From assembly GCF_900109605.1 (NCBI RefSeq), contig NZ_FOAM01000003.1, positions 62,001 through 126,000 of the forward strand: 64,000 bases of DNA, read 5' to 3'. Made by a program: the position numbers and the translations under genes. Origin of the DNA: Xaviernesmea oryzae (lineage in GTDB: Bacteria > Pseudomonadota > Alphaproteobacteria > Rhizobiales > Rhizobiaceae). The notes beneath the pieces are model-generated. The model saw only the letters and a list, made by a program, of their open reading frames with translations. It did no database searches and was not told where the DNA came from. Shown here piece after piece: positions 1 to 7,754 of the stretch. The first letter of the stretch is position 1. Every line of letters starts with the position of its first letter.

Positions 1-869
1 ACACAGTGCAGCCTGCGGTGACGGTCACAGGCGAATTGGGAATCATCGACCTGCGCGCCGGCGAATTCGTCTATGACGGCGGCGACAAGCTCAGCCAGCT
101 AAACTGGCACAGCCGCTACGCCCTGCTGACGACATTCGGGGCCGAGGCCGAGCTTGACAAGGACTGGACGCTCACCGGCCGTCTGCGTCTCGGCAGCGAG
201 GGCGATGGTCATATGGTCGATTACGACTGGATCGGGCCCTTTGCGACGGATGGCAGCATGTCGAGCTGGAGCGATCGCTCGATCTCGCCCGATACGCGGC
301 TGTCGCATTATGTCGATGTGTCGCTGGAAGCCAGCCGCCGCTTCGCATCCTTCGGCGACACGACGCTATCTGGCTTGGGTGGCCTGCGCTATACCGATGT
401 GAAGTGGGACGCCTATGGCGGCGGCTATATCTATAGCGGATCCGGATTTCGCGACTCGGTCGGACATTTTCCGGAAGGCCAGCGCGGCATCAGCTATCGC
501 CAGAAGATCCCGGTTCCATATGTCGGAGTGGAAAGTGAAACCAAGGCAGGACCTGTGACCTTGAAAGCTAGGGCCGGACTTGGGATGAGCCTTGGGATCA
601 ACGACATCGACGACCATTGGGCCCGTCAGCTTCGATTTGAGGACAAGATGGCCCCGGCCCCTGTGGCGATGCTCGGCCTGACGGCGGACTATGCACTGAC
701 CGAGAGGGTGTCATTGAGCCTGAGCGGCGACTTCGAGACTGTTGCCAGACGGCGCGGCAGCACTGACATCACGGACATGAAGACGGGCGAACAGTTTTTC
801 GACAGCGACACCGCAGGTGCAAGCTTTCACAGTCTGTCGCTCAGCGCCGGATTGAAGGCGCGTTTCTGA
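1..869 (+). CDS. Omptin family outer-membrane protease (5' end cut by window edge)
   Basis: Omptins are ten-stranded outer-membrane beta-barrel aspartate/histidine-type proteases that cleave peptides at the cell surface. The reading frame is open to the left edge, so the signal peptide and first strand lie outside the window. Numbering from the GTG at 6, the family motifs follow in order: YDGGDKLSQLNW (23-34), GHMVDYDW (68-75), SPDTRLSHY, GGSYIYS-like GGGYIYS (138-144), GFRDSVGHFPEGQR and the C-terminal phenylalanine. The catalytic set of OmpT (two Asp in the DxD, then Asp and His in DxH) is present as D72, D74, D202 and H204, so the protein should be active. Followed by a hairpin terminator. 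The substrate is unknown; family assignment is secure from motif order. Confidence 0.9.
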   Translation, partial: TVQPAVTVTGELGIIDLRAGEFVYDGGDKLSQLNWHSRYALLTTFGAEAELDKDWTLTGRLRLGSEGDGHMVDYDWIGPFATDGSMSSWSDRSISPDTRLSHYVDVSLEASRRFASFGDTTLSGLGGLRYTDVKWDAYGGGYIYSGSGFRDSVGHFPEGQRGISYRQKIPVPYVGVESETKAGPVTLKARAGLGMSLGINDIDDHWARQLRFEDKMAPAPVAMLGLTADYALTERVSLSLSGDFETVARRRGSTDITDMKTGEQFFDSDTAGASFHSLSLSAGLKARF

Positions 870-924
870 GCCTGTCGAGAGCGGAGGCCCTCCGCTGTTG
901 TTGGCTGTGTCGCGCTGGCAAAAA

Positions 925-963
925 AAAGGCGGCCACCTTTGGGATGACCGCCTTTCTCTTTTC
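925..963. terminator. Bidirectional intrinsic terminator
   Basis: Arms AAAGGCGG (925-932) and CCGCCTTT (948-955) pair perfectly. They are followed by a T-rich stretch to the right and preceded by an A-run on the left. The hairpin sits between the convergent omptin and alpha/beta hydrolase genes and can serve both. Confidence 0.8.
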
Positions 964-1007
964 TTGATGCAGAGGCTCGCCTCGTCGAGGAGGCAAGCCA
1001 CGCGTCA

Positions 1008-1829
1008 TCAGCTCCGCAGGAAGGCGAGCAGATCGTCCGTCAAACGCTCCTTGTGCGAGGCGAAGAGGCCGTGCGGGCCGCCATCATATTCGATCAGCGT
1101 GGAGCCAGGGATGGCGCGTGCAGCGGCGCGCGCGGACGCATCGATCGGCACCGTCTGGTCGCCCGTGCCATGGATGATGAGCGTCGGCACACGGAAGGCG
1201 GCGAGATCGGGGCGGAAATCGGTGGTGGCGAAGGCTTCGGCGCAGGCCAGCGTCGGCTTGAGGCCAGCCATCATCGACTGGTTGACCGACCAATCGACGA
1301 CTTCGTCGCTGACATTGCCGGTGAAGATGCCGACGCCATAAAAGGTCTTCATGAAGCTGGCGAAGAAATGCGCCCGATCTTCCAGCATGCCCTCGGTCAT
1401 GCCATCGAAGGTCGATTGCGGCGTGCCCTCGGGATTGTCCTCGGTCTGCAGCATGTAGGGAACGACGGAGGCGATAAGCGCCACCTTGGAGACGCCCTTG
1501 CCGCCATGGCGGGAAAGATAACGGGCAACCTCGCCGCCGCCCATGGAAAAGCCAAACAGGGCCGCATCGTTTAGGCCCTTGGCCTCCATGACATCGGCCA
1601 GATCGTCGGCCAACGTGTCATAATCGTAGCCCGTCCAGGGCTGATCCGACCGGCCAAAGCCCCGGCGATCATAGGCGATCGCCCGAAAGCCTTCCTTTGC
1701 TGCCGCATAGGCGAAATCATCCCAGGTGTCCGACGTCAGTGGCCAGCCATGCAGCAGCACGACCGGACGCCCCTCGCCCCAGTCCTTCACATAGAGTTCG
1801 GTCCCGGAGCGGGTCTTGATCCTGGTCAT
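1008..1829 (-). CDS. Alpha/beta hydrolase, non-haem chloroperoxidase/esterase type
   Basis: Alpha/beta-hydrolase of 273 residues, the usual size for the cofactor-free haloperoxidase/arylesterase group. Visible motifs are the oxyanion-hole HGWP (27-30), the nucleophile elbow GFSMGG with Ser95, the acid Asp224 in GTGDQTVP and the base His253 in GPHGLF. There is no signal peptide, so it is probably cytoplasmic. I chose the ATG at 1829 because AGGA lies six bases upstream and the protein then starts like its relatives; a longer frame extends to 1955 but would overlap nudK. It lies 89 bases after nudK on the same strand, so it could be a third gene of that operon. The natural substrate cannot be read from sequence. 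Confidence 0.85.
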   Translation of the reverse strand: MTRIKTRSGTELYVKDWGEGRPVVLLHGWPLTSDTWDDFAYAAAKEGFRAIAYDRRGFGRSDQPWTGYDYDTLADDLADVMEAKGLNDAALFGFSMGGGEVARYLSRHGGKGVSKVALIASVVPYMLQTEDNPEGTPQSTFDGMTEGMLEDRAHFFASFMKTFYGVGIFTGNVSDEVVDWSVNQSMMAGLKPTLACAEAFATTDFRPDLAAFRVPTLIIHGTGDQTVPIDASARAAARAIPGSTLIEYDGGPHGLFASHKERLTDDLLAFLRS

Positions 1830-1918
1830 TAGCAGGTCCTTTGTTAGAAATGGACCTGTGAAACGCTGGGCGTTAGCGCTTGTTCCGTGAAGAAGACGTG
1901 ACAGCGGGTTGAAGACAG

Positions 1919-2515
1919 TCAGGCCCTCAGGCTCTCCCGGTTCATCGCCGCCCATTGCAGGAGGATCACGGTCTTGGCGTCACGGATTTCGCCCGTGCCG
2001 ATCATCGCCAGCGCCTCTTCGAGCGGCAGCTCGATGCGCTCGATGTCCTCATCCTCTTCCGCCAGACCTCCGCCCTCTTCCGGGCGATCCTCGACATCGA
2101 TCAGCGCCGCGAAGAAATGCAGGATCTCGGTCACCGAACCCGGCGACATGAAGAGCTTGAACAGCGGACGGACAGAATGAACGTCATAGCCGGTTTCCTC
2201 CGCCACCTCGCGGCGAATGGCTTCGGCCGGATTGTCGCCATCAAGCAGGCCAGCTGGCGTTTCCAGGAGGAAGCCATCATCCTCGTTAACATAGGCCGGC
2301 ATACGGAACTGGCGCACGAGCACCACCACGTCGCGCTTGGGGTCGTAGAGCAGGATGGTCGCGCCATTGCCCCGGTCATAGGCTTCGCGCTTGAGGATCT
2401 TCTCCTGCCCGTTCGAGCCGACATAGCGGAAGGTGATATTGCGCAGATGGTACCAGTTCTTGGAAAGCGTCTCGTCCTTGAGGATTTCGACCTTCACATT
2501 CTTCAGCTTGCTCAT
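1919..2515 (-). CDS. nudK: NUDIX hydrolase, NudK-like (GDP-mannose pyrophosphatase family)
   Basis: 198 residues, resembling E. coli NudK along its whole length (for example REAYDRGNGATILLYD, then MSPGSVTEILHFF, then GEIRDAKTV). NudK hydrolyses GDP-mannose and related sugar nucleotides or ADP-ribose in the cytoplasm. The Nudix box spans about residues 89-110. Its catalytic core is intact (R102 E103 and E106 E107 xG), but the first glutamate of the GX5E part is Asn95, a position outside the metal-binding core. The ATG overlaps the stop of the upstream oxidoreductase gene as ATGA, so the two are translationally coupled. Family is secure; the exact sugar nucleotide used is inferred. Confidence 0.88.
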   Translation of the reverse strand: MSKLKNVKVEILKDETLSKNWYHLRNITFRYVGSNGQEKILKREAYDRGNGATILLYDPKRDVVVLVRQFRMPAYVNEDDGFLLETPAGLLDGDNPAEAIRREVAEETGYDVHSVRPLFKLFMSPGSVTEILHFFAALIDVEDRPEEGGGLAEEDEDIERIELPLEEALAMIGTGEIRDAKTVILLQWAAMNRESLRA

Positions 2516-4629
2516 GCGGCCTCGTCACGCGTCAGGGATACGCGGTTGTCGTGAAATGCAGCGCCGCCATAGGGCGCCACAGGGTCGGCGCCCGTCAGCA
2601 CGTTGATGCCTTCGCCGTCGAGATGCGCGCTGTTCGGCCACAGTCCTTCGGCCACCAGCACGCCGGGGCGCGCGCCGCCGCCGATGTCGGCATGCAGGCG
2701 GATCGTCCCACGCGAATTGCTCAGACGGACGATGTCGCCCTCGGCAATGCCGAGACGTGCTGCATCCTGCGGATGGATCATCACCGTCGGCCTGCCCTCC
2801 TTCTCCATCGAAGAGCGCGTCTCCGCGAAGGTGGAATTGAGGAAGGAACGCGCCGGCGAGGTGGCGAGCCGGAAGGGATGAGCGGCATCCGGCGCTTCGA
2901 TCAAAGCGGCATGATCGGGGAAGCTTGGAAGCTCCTGATGCGGACCCAACAGGCCGACGGAAGCCGGCGGCCTGTTCGGCGCCGGCGTTGCCGTCCAGTC
3001 TGCGCGGAAGCGGAAACGGCCATCGGGGTGGGCAAAGCCGTTGAGGAAATGCGCGGTCTCGAAATCCGGCTGCACGTCCAGCCAGCGAACCTCTTTCAAC
3101 GCCTTGAAGCTGGAGCCGGACGGCGCAAGAATCGCGTCGATATGCTGGCGCTCGCTGAGGCCAAAGCCCGGACGATCGGCAACGCCAAGCCGCTTGGCCA
3201 ATTCCTCGATAACGAAGAGATTGGTGCGCACCGTCTCCGGCGGCTCGACCAGTTTCGGCCCAAGCAGGATGTGCTGGTGGCCGCCGCCGCGATAGAGATC
3301 ATCATGTTCCAGGAACATGGTGGCCGGCAGGACGATATCGGCAAGCGCGGCCGTATCGGTCATGAACTGCTCATGCACGGCGACGAAGAGATCCTCGCGC
3401 AGGAAACCCTGGCGCACCAGCCGCTGCTCCGGCGCGACATTGGCCGGATTGGTGTTCTGGATCAGCAGCGCCGTGACCGGCCCGCGCCCTCGCAGGGCCT
3501 CAGCATCTCCGGTTAGCACCCGGCCGATCTGCGACTGGTCGAGCATGCGGATATCGGGATCGACCATGGCCGAGCCGACGAGCATGCGCTTGTCCAAGCG
3601 GAAGATATCGTTGTTGGAATGGAAGGCGCCGCCGCCCTCATGCTGCCAGCTGCCGAGCACGGTGGCGAGGCTGGCTGCGGCATGGATGGCGACCGCGCCA
3701 TTGCGCTGGCGGGTGAAGCCATAGCCCAGGCGGAAATAGCTGCGCTTCGTGGTGCCGACGAGCCTTGCGAAGGCCTCGATTTCCTCGACCGAAAGACCGG
3801 TGATCGCGGCGGCCCATTGCGGTGTGCGGCTTTTCAGATGTGCTTCCAGCCCGTCGGAATCGTCGGCAAAGCGCGCCATATAGGCGCGGTCGGCGTAACC
3901 GTCGCGGAAGGCGATATGCATGGCGGCGCAGGCCAGCGCCCCGTCGGTACCGGGCTTCAGCACCAGGCCGAGATCGGCCTGCTTCACCGTCGGGCTGTCA
4001 TAGATGTCGATGACGACGATCTTCGCGCCGCGTTCCTTACGCGCCTTGACCGCATGGGTCATCACATTGACCTGGGTGGAGACGGGATTGGTGCCCCAGA
4101 TCACCACGCAGTCGGATTTCGCCATTTCGCGTGGGTCGGGCCCACGCAGCGCGCCGGTCGCCATGGTCATGCCGGTCCAGGCGGGGTTGGTACAGATCGA
4201 GCCGAAAAAGCCGGAATAGCGCTTGGCATGGCGCAGCCGCTCGATCGAGTCGCGCTGCACCTGCCCCATGGTGCCGGCATAGAAATAAGGCCAGACCGCC
4301 TCCGAGCCGTGGCGCATTTCCGCCTTCAGAAAGGCTTCGGCAATCTCGTCCAGCGCCGCGTCCCAGCCGATCTCCTGCCATTGGCCGCCGCCCTTGGCGC
4401 CCTTGCGGCGCTGGGGCACCATCAGCCGGCCGGGATGGTAGATCCGCTCGGCATAGCGCGCGACCTTGGCGCAGATGACGCCGGCCGTATAGCTGTTGGC
4501 GGCGGCGCCCCTGACCCGGCCGATGCGGCCATCGGACATCAGGTCCACATCCAGCGCACAGGCCGAAGGACAGTCATGGGGACAGACGGTGTGGCCGGTG
4601 GCCGGCCGAATGGGGGTCGCAACGTTCAT
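2512..4629 (-). CDS. Molybdopterin oxidoreductase, DMSO-reductase/formate dehydrogenase-like
   Basis: 705-residue member of the bis-MGD molybdoenzyme superfamily. It starts with a 4Fe-4S motif made by Cys16, Cys20, Cys24 and Cys53, followed by the molybdopterin domains (VIWGTNPVSTQ, LIQNTNPANVAPEQ, LPATMFLEHDDLYRGGG) and the C-terminal dinucleotide-binding domain (HPQDAARLGIAEGDIVRL, from about 610). There is no twin-arginine signal, so it is probably cytoplasmic. SICTNPAW near 150 is the likely Mo-ligand region, but I cannot assign the ligand. The stop overlaps the nudK start. The pterin synthase genes moaD and moaE are in this window about 7 kb away. Substrate and electron partner are unknown; no second subunit gene is adjacent. 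Confidence 0.85.
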   Translation of the reverse strand: MNVATPIRPATGHTVCPHDCPSACALDVDLMSDGRIGRVRGAAANSYTAGVICAKVARYAERIYHPGRLMVPQRRKGAKGGGQWQEIGWDAALDEIAEAFLKAEMRHGSEAVWPYFYAGTMGQVQRDSIERLRHAKRYSGFFGSICTNPAWTGMTMATGALRGPDPREMAKSDCVVIWGTNPVSTQVNVMTHAVKARKERGAKIVVIDIYDSPTVKQADLGLVLKPGTDGALACAAMHIAFRDGYADRAYMARFADDSDGLEAHLKSRTPQWAAAITGLSVEEIEAFARLVGTTKRSYFRLGYGFTRQRNGAVAIHAAASLATVLGSWQHEGGGAFHSNNDIFRLDKRMLVGSAMVDPDIRMLDQSQIGRVLTGDAEALRGRGPVTALLIQNTNPANVAPEQRLVRQGFLREDLFVAVHEQFMTDTAALADIVLPATMFLEHDDLYRGGGHQHILLGPKLVEPPETVRTNLFVIEELAKRLGVADRPGFGLSERQHIDAILAPSGSSFKALKEVRWLDVQPDFETAHFLNGFAHPDGRFRFRADWTATPAPNRPPASVGLLGPHQELPSFPDHAALIEAPDAAHPFRLATSPARSFLNSTFAETRSSMEKEGRPTVMIHPQDAARLGIAEGDIVRLSNSRGTIRLHADIGGGARPGVLVAEGLWPNSAHLDGEGINVLTGADPVAPYGGAAFHDNRVSLTRDEAA

Positions 4630-4715
4630 GGCTTTTCTATAGGACAGGCAGAAAGCGGCGCAAAGGCAGCGCTTGTCACCATGTCAAGATTTCATCGGGC
4701 CGATCACAAAAGCGA

Positions 4716-5594
4716 ATGAATTACCGTCACATCTACCATGCGGGCAACTTCGCCGACGTGCTGAAACACGCCGTGCTGGCCCGGCTCGTCACCTATCTCA
4801 AAGCCAAGGACAAGGCCTTCCGGGTGATCGACACCCATGCCGGCATCGGCCTCTACGATCTCTCCCAGGAAGAGGCGCAGAAGACGGGCGAATGGGCCGA
4901 CGGCATCGGCCGGCTGCTGGCCTCGCCTTTGCCGCCCGAGGCCGAAGCGCTGCTTGCCCCCTATCTCGATTGCGTGCGCGCGCTCAATCCTGACGCGACC
5001 GACGGCCGGATCACGCTCTATCCAGGCTCGCCCAAGCTGACCCGGATGCTCCTGCGCCCGCAGGATCGGCTCTCAGCCCTGGAGCTGCACCCCACGGATG
5101 CGGCAACGCTCGCCGATCTCTTTGCCGGCGACTACCAGACCCGCGTGACCGAGCTCGATGGCTGGCTGGCGCTTGGTGCCCATCTGCCGCCCAAGGAAAA
5201 GCGCGGCCTTGTGCTGGTCGATCCGCCTTTCGAGGAGGCGGGCGAGTATGAGAGGCTTGTGTCCGGCCTCGCCAAGGCCTGGCGCCGTTTTCCCGGCGGC
5301 ACCTATTGCCTCTGGTATCCCTTGAAGCAGGGCGCGCCGATCACCGCTTTTCACGAGGGGCTGAAAGAGCTTGAGATCCCGAAGATGCTCTGCGTCGAAC
5401 TGAGCGTGCGCAGTGACCGGGAAACGACCGGCCTTTCCGGCTCGGGCGTGATCCTCGTCAATCCGCCCTTCACCCTGAAGGACGAGCTTGCCGTGCTTCT
5501 GCCTGTGCTGAAAGAGCGCCTGCGCCAGGACCGTTTCGCCTCCGCCCGCACTTTCTGGCTGCGCGACGAGAATGGGCTGGCGGGGCGAGGGTAA
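4716..5594 (+). CDS. rlmJ: 23S rRNA (adenine2030-N6)-methyltransferase RlmJ
   Basis: RlmJ methylates N6 of A2030 in 23S rRNA using S-adenosylmethionine. The 292-residue protein begins with the family signature MNYRHIYHAGNFADVLKH, has the SAM-site DTHAGIGLYDL (39-49) and the N6-methyltransferase motif IV as DPPFE (169-173). Length is close to E. coli RlmJ (280). It is divergent from the molybdoenzyme gene with only 86 bases between them, so both promoters must sit in that gap. It is an isolated gene, with the next one 150 bases downstream. Assignment is firm. Confidence 0.95.
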   Translation: MNYRHIYHAGNFADVLKHAVLARLVTYLKAKDKAFRVIDTHAGIGLYDLSQEEAQKTGEWADGIGRLLASPLPPEAEALLAPYLDCVRALNPDATDGRITLYPGSPKLTRMLLRPQDRLSALELHPTDAATLADLFAGDYQTRVTELDGWLALGAHLPPKEKRGLVLVDPPFEEAGEYERLVSGLAKAWRRFPGGTYCLWYPLKQGAPITAFHEGLKELEIPKMLCVELSVRSDRETTGLSGSGVILVNPPFTLKDELAVLLPVLKERLRQDRFASARTFWLRDENGLAGRG

Positions 5595-5746
5595 AGTCGA
5601 CACGCGCAGGCAGGCTTGACGAAGCGCAGCGCGCGCAGCACGTTGCGCGCCGAATGCCTTCTGCCGCCCTCGGTGCACATGGGCGGCCCGTCTGTTCCTC
5701 ATGCGCGCGGCTCCGGGTTTCCAGGGCGGCCGTCAGCCCTTTATGG

Positions 5747-6163
5747 ATGCCGATGCGGATTGCCCCCCTCCTCTTGTCAGCGCTTCTGGCCGGCCTTGGT
5801 TTCTCAAACGGGGCGCAGGCTCTTGCCGCAGGCGATCCGCCGAGCGCATGCTTCGAGGCATGGGTGCTGAGCCGGATCGCGGCGGACCAGGACGAACGGA
5901 TTGCGCAAGGGAAGGACGATGTGAGGATCACCGGCTTTGGCGCCATCGGCAGGCGCGGGCTTCGGCCCCACGAACCCGGCCAGCCCTTTCGCGAATTGTG
6001 CGAGGCTCAGGCCAATCTGGCGGATGGCACCCGGCAGCCGATCTGGTTCGAGGTCGAGACGCAGGCCGGCGGCGCCGTGCGCGAGGCGCCCAAGGTCGAT
6101 TTCTGCCTTCGCGGCCACGATCCCGACCATGTCTATGGCGACGACTGCCGGAGCCTGCGATGA
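5747..6163 (+). CDS. Small secreted protein of unknown function, coupled to RNase T2
   Basis: I do not recognise a family. From the ATG at 5747 the product has 138 residues. It opens with a signal peptide (MPMRIAPLLLSALLAG, cleavage likely after ALA near residue 27), so it should be periplasmic. The mature part has four cysteines (in SACFEAW, RELCEAQ, DFCLRG and GDDCRSL), which could form two disulphides. Its stop overlaps the next start as ATGA, so translation is coupled to the RNase T2 lipoprotein. No strong ribosome-binding site precedes 5747 or the alternative ATG at 5753; the frame also stays open upstream to 5654. A role as partner, chaperone or inhibitor of the nuclease is possible but is inference only. 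Confidence 0.6.
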   Translation: MPMRIAPLLLSALLAGLGFSNGAQALAAGDPPSACFEAWVLSRIAADQDERIAQGKDDVRITGFGAIGRRGLRPHEPGQPFRELCEAQANLADGTRQPIWFEVETQAGGAVREAPKVDFCLRGHDPDHVYGDDCRSLR

Positions 6164-6918
6164 GGCGACGTATCGGCTTGGCGCTGGCGCTGGTGGGCGC
6201 AGGCCTGCTTGCAGCCTGCGGGGACGACGAGGCCGGCCAGGCACAGCGGGGCAACACGCCGATCCTGCAGGCGCCCGCCTCGGGCAAGCGTGCCGAGCAG
6301 AGGGTGGAGGAACGCGCCGCCGAGCCACGCAGAGACCTGCCGGCCGGCGGTGATTTCGATTTCTACGTGCTCGCCCTTTCCTGGTCGCCGAGCTGGTGCC
6401 TGGACAATGACCCCCAGGCGAAAACCGGCCAATGCAAACAGGGCATGCGTGGCCTTCTCGTCCATGGCCTCTGGCCGCAGAACGACATGGGCTATCCGCA
6501 GTTCTGCGCGAGCAGCGAACCGGAGCGTGTGCCCGAGGCGCTGGGCCGCCAGCTCTTCGACATCATGCCGCCCGCGCTGGGACTGATCGGCCACCAGTGG
6601 CGCAAGCATGGCAGCTGCACCGGCCTCAGCCAGGCGGACTATTTCGCCACGCTGCGCAAGGCCCGCGAAAAGCTGCGCCTGCCGGAGAGCCTGCAGCCCC
6701 GCGCAAGCGACCGGCCGGACAGTGCCGCGGCGCTGGAAGAGGCCTTGACCGAGGCCAATCCCGGGCTGACGCGCGAGGCGATCGCGCTTGATTGCGATAA
6801 ATCGCGGCTTGAGGAAATCCGCATCTGCATGACCAAGGATCTCGGCTTTCGCGCCTGTCCCGAGCTCGACCGCAAGGGCTGTCGCGTCCCCCGGCTGGAT
6901 GTGCCCGCGCCGCGCTGA
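6160..6918 (+). CDS. RNase T2 family protein, predicted lipoprotein
   Basis: 252 residues with a lipoprotein signal (LLAAC, lipidated Cys20), so it is probably anchored in the periplasm. RNase T2 enzymes cleave single-stranded RNA through a 2',3'-cyclic phosphate. The fold begins at FDFYVLALSWSPSWC (66-80). CAS I is VHGLWPQ with His102. CAS II reads HQWRKHGSC (145-153), keeping His145, Lys149 and His150, but the usual Glu of the HEWxKHG motif is Gln146. Paired cysteines (C80, C92, C116, C153 and C-terminal ones) fit a secreted enzyme. The start overlaps the upstream small secreted protein. The family is certain; how active it is with Gln146 is open. Confidence 0.88.
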   Translation: MRRRIGLALALVGAGLLAACGDDEAGQAQRGNTPILQAPASGKRAEQRVEERAAEPRRDLPAGGDFDFYVLALSWSPSWCLDNDPQAKTGQCKQGMRGLLVHGLWPQNDMGYPQFCASSEPERVPEALGRQLFDIMPPALGLIGHQWRKHGSCTGLSQADYFATLRKAREKLRLPESLQPRASDRPDSAAALEEALTEANPGLTREAIALDCDKSRLEEIRICMTKDLGFRACPELDRKGCRVPRLDVPAPR

Positions 6919-7056
6919 CGCCGGGGCGGCGCTCCTGCAGGGTGTCTCACCTTGATTTCTGGAACGACCACGGCCGTTCCGAACAGCCTTCTGATGCCCC
7001 TTTTTACGGGATGGACACCTGATCCGTCCCTCCCCGCTTCTGCCCAAGGATTTCAG

Positions 7057-7647
7057 ATGTACCTGCTCTATTCTCCGGCATCGCCTTTTTCGAACAAGGT
7101 GCGGATGGCCGCCCATTATCTCGGTCTTCCGGTCGAACACCGTCTCACCGATACGAGCGCCAATCCGCCCGACCTGATCGACAGCAATCCGCTCGGCAAG
7201 ATCCCGACGCTGGTTCTGGACGATGGCAGCTCGGTCCATGACAGCCGCGTGATCATGCATTTTCTCGATCGGGAAACGGACGGCGGGCTCTACCCGCGCC
7301 GGCACGACAAAAGGCTGAAGGCGGACATGCTGGAGGCGCTGTGCGACGGCATTTGCGATAGCCTGCTGGCCATTGTCTACGAAAAGCGCTTCCACCCGCC
7401 GGAAAAGGTGCATCAGCCCTGGATCGACCGACAATGGGAGAAGGTGATCCGCGCGCTCGACCTCCTGAATGCCGACCTGCCGAAGCCGGACGCCAAGCTT
7501 CACGGCGGCCATTTCGCACTCGCCGCCACGCTGCGCTATCTCGACCTGCGTTTCGAAGGCCAATGGCAGGGAGAGCGCCGGAAGCTTGTGAAATGGCCGA
7601 AGAAATTCGTGGAATACTTTCCGGATTACGATCGGTTCAAGGCTTGA
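7057..7647 (+). CDS. Glutathione S-transferase family protein
   Basis: 196 residues with an N-terminal thioredoxin-like GST domain (LLYSPASPFSNKVRMAAHYLG; NPLGKIPTLVLDDG with the cis-proline that binds glutathione; SSVHDSRVIMHFLD, where Ser/Asp contact the gamma-glutamyl group) and an all-helical C-terminal domain. Start chosen at 7057 because AGGA precedes it by about seven bases and it begins exactly at the first beta strand. The catalytic residue is probably Ser6 or Ser9 in the SPASPFS loop. It stands alone and ends at a perfect terminator shared with the convergent outer-membrane protein gene. Substrate unknown. Confidence 0.85.
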   Translation: MYLLYSPASPFSNKVRMAAHYLGLPVEHRLTDTSANPPDLIDSNPLGKIPTLVLDDGSSVHDSRVIMHFLDRETDGGLYPRRHDKRLKADMLEALCDGICDSLLAIVYEKRFHPPEKVHQPWIDRQWEKVIRALDLLNADLPKPDAKLHGGHFALAATLRYLDLRFEGQWQGERRKLVKWPKKFVEYFPDYDRFKA

Positions 7648-7698
7648 AGGGAATGCACTTGCCCAGGCAATCAGCCAGGACATTGTAGCGTGAATATA

Positions 7699-7730
7699 AA
7701 AAGGCCGGCGGATCGCTCCGCCGGCCTTTT
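7699..7730. terminator. Perfect 14-bp bidirectional terminator
   Basis: Arms AAAAGGCCGGCGGA (7699-7712) and its exact reverse complement (7717-7730) enclose a TCGC loop, with T-runs on both strands. It lies between two convergent genes (GST and the outer-membrane barrel protein). Confidence 0.92.
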
Positions 7731-7754
7731 CTGATTCCAACCTGTCCTGATGGA

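Noticed and set aside
2551-4719. Long plus-strand frames over the molybdoenzyme gene
   Set aside because: The iron-sulphur and molybdopterin motifs are on the minus strand; plus-strand products are low-complexity.
6133-7740. 535-residue minus-strand frame over RNase T2 and the GST
   Set aside because: Covers two genes with clear families on the other strand; its composition is that of an antisense shadow.
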